The position numbers and the translations under genes are program-made. Shown here in pieces: positions 61,250 to 64,000 of a stretch of DNA of 64,000 nt. Origin of the DNA: Metaphire vulgaris (taxonomy: Eukaryota; Annelida; Clitellata; Crassiclitellata; Megascolecidae); NCBI GenBank assembly GCA_018105865.1, contig CM030862.1:3539462-3603461 (forward strand), given 5' to 3'. How positions within the stretch are numbered: the first letter of the stretch is position 1; every line of letters starts with the position of its first letter. The notes beneath the pieces were generated by a model, which saw nothing but the letters and a program-made list of their open reading frames with translations, searched no databases and was not told where the DNA came from.

Positions 61250-61550
61250 AGTTGTGTACAGTAGGTAAAGGTAAAGGTAGGTCCCGTACTTGAGTCTGAG
61301 CGTTGGGATCCGGCGCTTATCTCCGGTCTGGGCAATATCAGCGACGTAGGTGGTATAATCCATTAATCTGGGGTAGGTTGCCATTACTTTCCCCAGACCT
61401 ACGTTTTACCTCGCAGCTTAATGCTGCTCCTCAATTTACCACCGCCCTCTAGCGAGTAGGCTGAGTCGACCTTAGGGTTCCTATGGGAATTGAACCCGCG
61501 ACCTACCCATCGTCCAGCGTTGCTACCACTCTGCTAACTTCCCTCCCCGT
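61250..61550 (-). mobile_element. tRNA-derived SINE, family A, copy 5 (most complete head)
   Basis: The minus strand reads GGAAGTTAGCAGAGTGGTAG (A-box), GGTTCAATTCC (B-box), then CCTAAGGTCGACTCAGCCTA, CTCGCTAGAGGGCGGTGGTA and GCTGCGAGGTAAAACGTAGG. Confidence 0.85.
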
Positions 61551-61554
61551 GTAT

Positions 61555-61652
61555 AGTAGAGCTTCTTTATAACAGACTCGGTTATAACATACACTTTGTT
61601 ATAAAGTACAGACCCGCCAACTAGGCCTACGTTATAACGAAGTTCTACTGTA
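61555..61652. mobile_element. Small MITE with AGTAGARCTTC ends
   Basis: AGTAGAGCTTCTTTATAACA is mirrored by CGTTATAACGAAGTTCTACT. Ends of this type, next to TA, are seen in mariner-like MITEs. Confidence 0.75.
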
Positions 61653-61736
61653 GTTGAGTATGAGTTGGATGTGTAGTCTCAAATAGAATTCACAGTAAAT
61701 TTAATATGGAATATTTTTATGTTGGCATTACTTGAA

Positions 61737-62343
61737 CAGAGCCGTAGCTAGGGGTCGTGGGGGACAAGTTGCCCCAGGCGCCGTCATGGGGGCAATTTCG
61801 CACACTAAGGTATTAATTTTTATAGAAGGGTCGTCCATAAATTTCGTGACGCGGTTAGGGGAGTCAGGCCATTTGTGACGACGGGGGGTCCGTAAATGTG
61901 ACGTAATGCAAAAAATGTAAGTGATGACCTTTGACCGTTTTTTGCTTGTCAGGGATTTTGAAGAGGAAAAAATACCAAGGATGACTTTTTTCTGCTTGTC
62001 AAGACTTTTCTGAAGACGAAAATGGGGTCGGTCCGTTGTTACGTCATATTTTAAAGGGGTCTGACGTTTTGTTATGTCGCGTAGGGGGGAGGGGTCAAAG
62101 TAGTGCCAAAATCGCCTTTCGTAACTTATGGACGACCCCTAGGCCTATAGCATAATATTATATTCCACAGGCACGAAGCACAATTACAATGAGTAAAAAG
62201 GTTGTCATTCGAATTTAATTTTGGGGAAAAGTAGAAAAGGTCGCCAGAAATATTTAGCGGATAAGCAAAAAAAGTTCGTCACCCGAATTTAGGCCCACAT
62301 TTCAAACCTTGCCCCGGGCGCCGAATACTCGAGCTACGGCTCT
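61737..62343. mobile_element. MITE with CAGAGCCGTAGC ends, containing a nested MITE
   Basis: CAGAGCCGTAGCTAGGGG to CTCGAGCTACGGCTCTG, flanks TACTTGAA/TACTTAAG. Nested at 61827-62143 is GGGTCGTCCATAAATTTCGT ... ACTTATGGACGACCCC, with two GCTTGTCA modules. Confidence 0.8.
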
Positions 62344-62880
62344 GTACTTAAGAATTGAAATTCATTATTACAATGGTGACTAGAATCTAGAGCAGTGGTT
62401 CCCAAAACGCGTACCCCAAGAATTCAGTGGAATTCTTATGCACCGATGTTTGATAGTAACAAATTTCACAATATTTGCAAAAGTTCTAAAAAATTGTGAT
62501 AGGATTTGATTTTCTCAAATTGCAGTGACAGGTGTAGACTTTTTGGACTCCTCTAACCCGTCACCCCTCGCTATAGGTTTAAAGTTTAACCTGTCCTATC
62601 ACCTTGTGGTATTGGACTCTTCCTTGGTCAGCGCGGCAAATTCAAAAATCGCCCTGTCCACACAGGGTCAAAGACGCAGCCAAGATTCTCGAAACTGGCT
62701 GATGAGATGCAACCTCATCCATCTCATTGATTCATTTTATTGTTTTCATTTGACCGATAGGTTATGCAAATTTAACTTTGAATGCTACAAGTATACGATA
62801 TTTTTTATCCTAATAAGCTTTAATAAAACCTGGTAGGTCTAGTAACTATAGTTAATGATTATGGCTAATGCAGTCCGATT
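62344..62880. other. Spacer with hAT-end fragment
   Basis: CAGTGGTTCCCAAAACGCGT at 62394 looks like a hAT end. I see no partner end or coding region. Confidence 0.4.
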
Positions 62881-63859
62881 CAGGGCCATATTAAGGCGGG
62901 GGCTGACGGGGCTGTAGCCCCCCGGCCCATCATGAAAATAGGCCCACCGATTTTCGAGATAACCTTTTTTTGCTTGTCAGCACGATTTGGAAGGGAGATA
63001 ACCTTTTTTTGCTTGTCAGAGATTTTCAGTATAGGCGACGGCCTTGTTTTCTCAGCCCGCCGGCCCACTCGGACCTTAATTCGAGCCTGCTCTTCCCTTA
63101 AATTCCTATTAACCATTCCACAAGATATTAGGGCTTTAATTTAGTTGATGTGCCTCGTTCTACTACAGTCAATGGCGTTAGTGTGTAGTATGAAATGGCT
63201 GGGAGTGCTCTATTTCGAACCCTGTAGACAGTGGCGGCTCCACCGGGGGGGCCAGGGGGGGCCCGTGCCTCCCTATTGAGAGCCTGGCCCCCCAGTGGCC
63301 CCAGTTGGGACCCTATACTTAATGCTACATACATTAAACAACAAATGGTTGGCCCCCATGATTAGAAGTTGGCCCCCAATGCCCCCACTTGCCAAATCCT
63401 AGAGCCGCCACTGCCTGTAGATCAAAATTGAGAATGATATAATTGATTATTCTTGCAAAGGTTAAAGCAATGAAGATGGAGCAAGAGGAAAATGTAGATG
63501 TTGTCGGAGAATTTCTTCAAATCGATTAGATTTTTACATATCTAGGGCCCATACGCCCTCTATTCAACAGGCGTTTAATTGCCTTCTCTCACACAGCGAA
63601 TTAATGATAAAACTTGTATTCGATATCTATAAAACATGTTATAGGCCTATAATAACACGCGGCTCTTCCAGGGCCATATTAAGGGGTCTGACGGGGCTGG
63701 CCCATCATGAAAATAGGCCCACCGATTTTCGAGATAACCTTTTTTGCTTGTCAGAACGATTTGGAAGGGTTATAACCTTTCTTTTGCTTGTCAGAGATTT
63801 TTCAGTATAGGCGACGGCCTTTTTCTCAGCCCCCGGACTCGGACCTTAATCCGGCCCTG
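62881..63859. mobile_element. Composite MITE: two CAGGGCCATATTAAGG copies enclosing 580 bp
   Basis: The left copy 62881-63089 and right copy 63669-63859 are in direct orientation. The outermost flanks are identical, GTCCGATT (62873-62880 and 63860-63867). The inner flanks (CTCTTCCC, GGCTCTTC) do not match those outer 8-mers. Each copy carries two ACCTTTTTTTGCTTGTCAG-type modules. Confidence 0.8.
63228..63413. mobile_element. MITE, CAGTGGCGGCTC family, copy 6
   Basis: CAGTGGCGGCTCCACCG to AGAGCCGCCACTG, flanked by perfect 8-bp repeats CCTGTAGA. Nested inside the composite element. Confidence 0.95.
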
Positions 63860-64000
63860 GTCCGATTACATGCAGGTTTGAAGACATTATTAAATTTCAT
63901 GATTCAGATATCATGTTTATGCTTTTAAAAATCGAAAGTGTGCTTCCTTAAATTTACTTAGAAAATTAGGGGTACACGGATTTTCGAAAAATGTCTGAAG

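Overview
The window is animal nuclear DNA. It holds multi-exon genes with GT-AG introns, non-LTR retrotransposon remnants, tRNA-derived SINEs, long trinucleotide arrays and very many small hAT-type non-autonomous transposons (MITEs). The gene set (a DBB/BCAP-type adaptor, an importin alpha of the KPNA1/5/6 clade, an SLC5 transporter) and the frequent TAGGCCTA octamer suggest a marine invertebrate, perhaps a deuterostome. The species cannot be fixed from sequence alone. All exons were called by hand translation and splice-site matching. UTRs and alternative transcripts cannot be seen.

Layout. (1) 2.07-9.37 kb, minus strand: the N-terminal half of an SLC5 sodium/solute cotransporter (closest in feel to the myo-inositol SLC5A3/A11 type) in seven small exons. 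It runs off the left end, and a possible extra 5' exon lies at 15.15-15.23 kb. (2) 7.95-8.91 kb, plus strand: a decayed, cysteine-rich, transposon-like ORF inside the SLC5 locus. (3) 9.5-20.4 kb: mostly repeats. (4) 20.47-21.67 and 22.97-24.82 kb, plus strand: two unusual GC-rich, acidic, serine- and cysteine-rich coding blocks that I do not recognise. Each has an apparent 1-nt frameshift, and the second encodes a Cys-Asn-Pro tandem repeat like that of sperm outer dense fibre protein ODF1. (5) 27.95-44.98 kb, plus strand: a complete 12-exon PIK3AP1/BANK1/Dof-type adaptor (TIR, DBB and ankyrin segments), about 587 aa, with a 1-nt gap in exon 10. (6) 49.18-60.36 kb, plus strand: a complete, intact 11-exon importin alpha (533 aa). 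(7) 60.4-64 kb: repeats, including an apparent composite MITE.

The genes are functionally unrelated: solute uptake, receptor-proximal signalling and nuclear import. The most unusual material is in the mobile DNA. At least eight MITE families have perfect or near-perfect 8-bp target duplications. A TTTTTTGCTTGTCA module is shared by families with unrelated ends. Several inverted-repeat elements have telomere-like cores. One exon of the adaptor gene is bracketed by inverted repeats, and an importin intron carries a 1.37-kb solo LTR.
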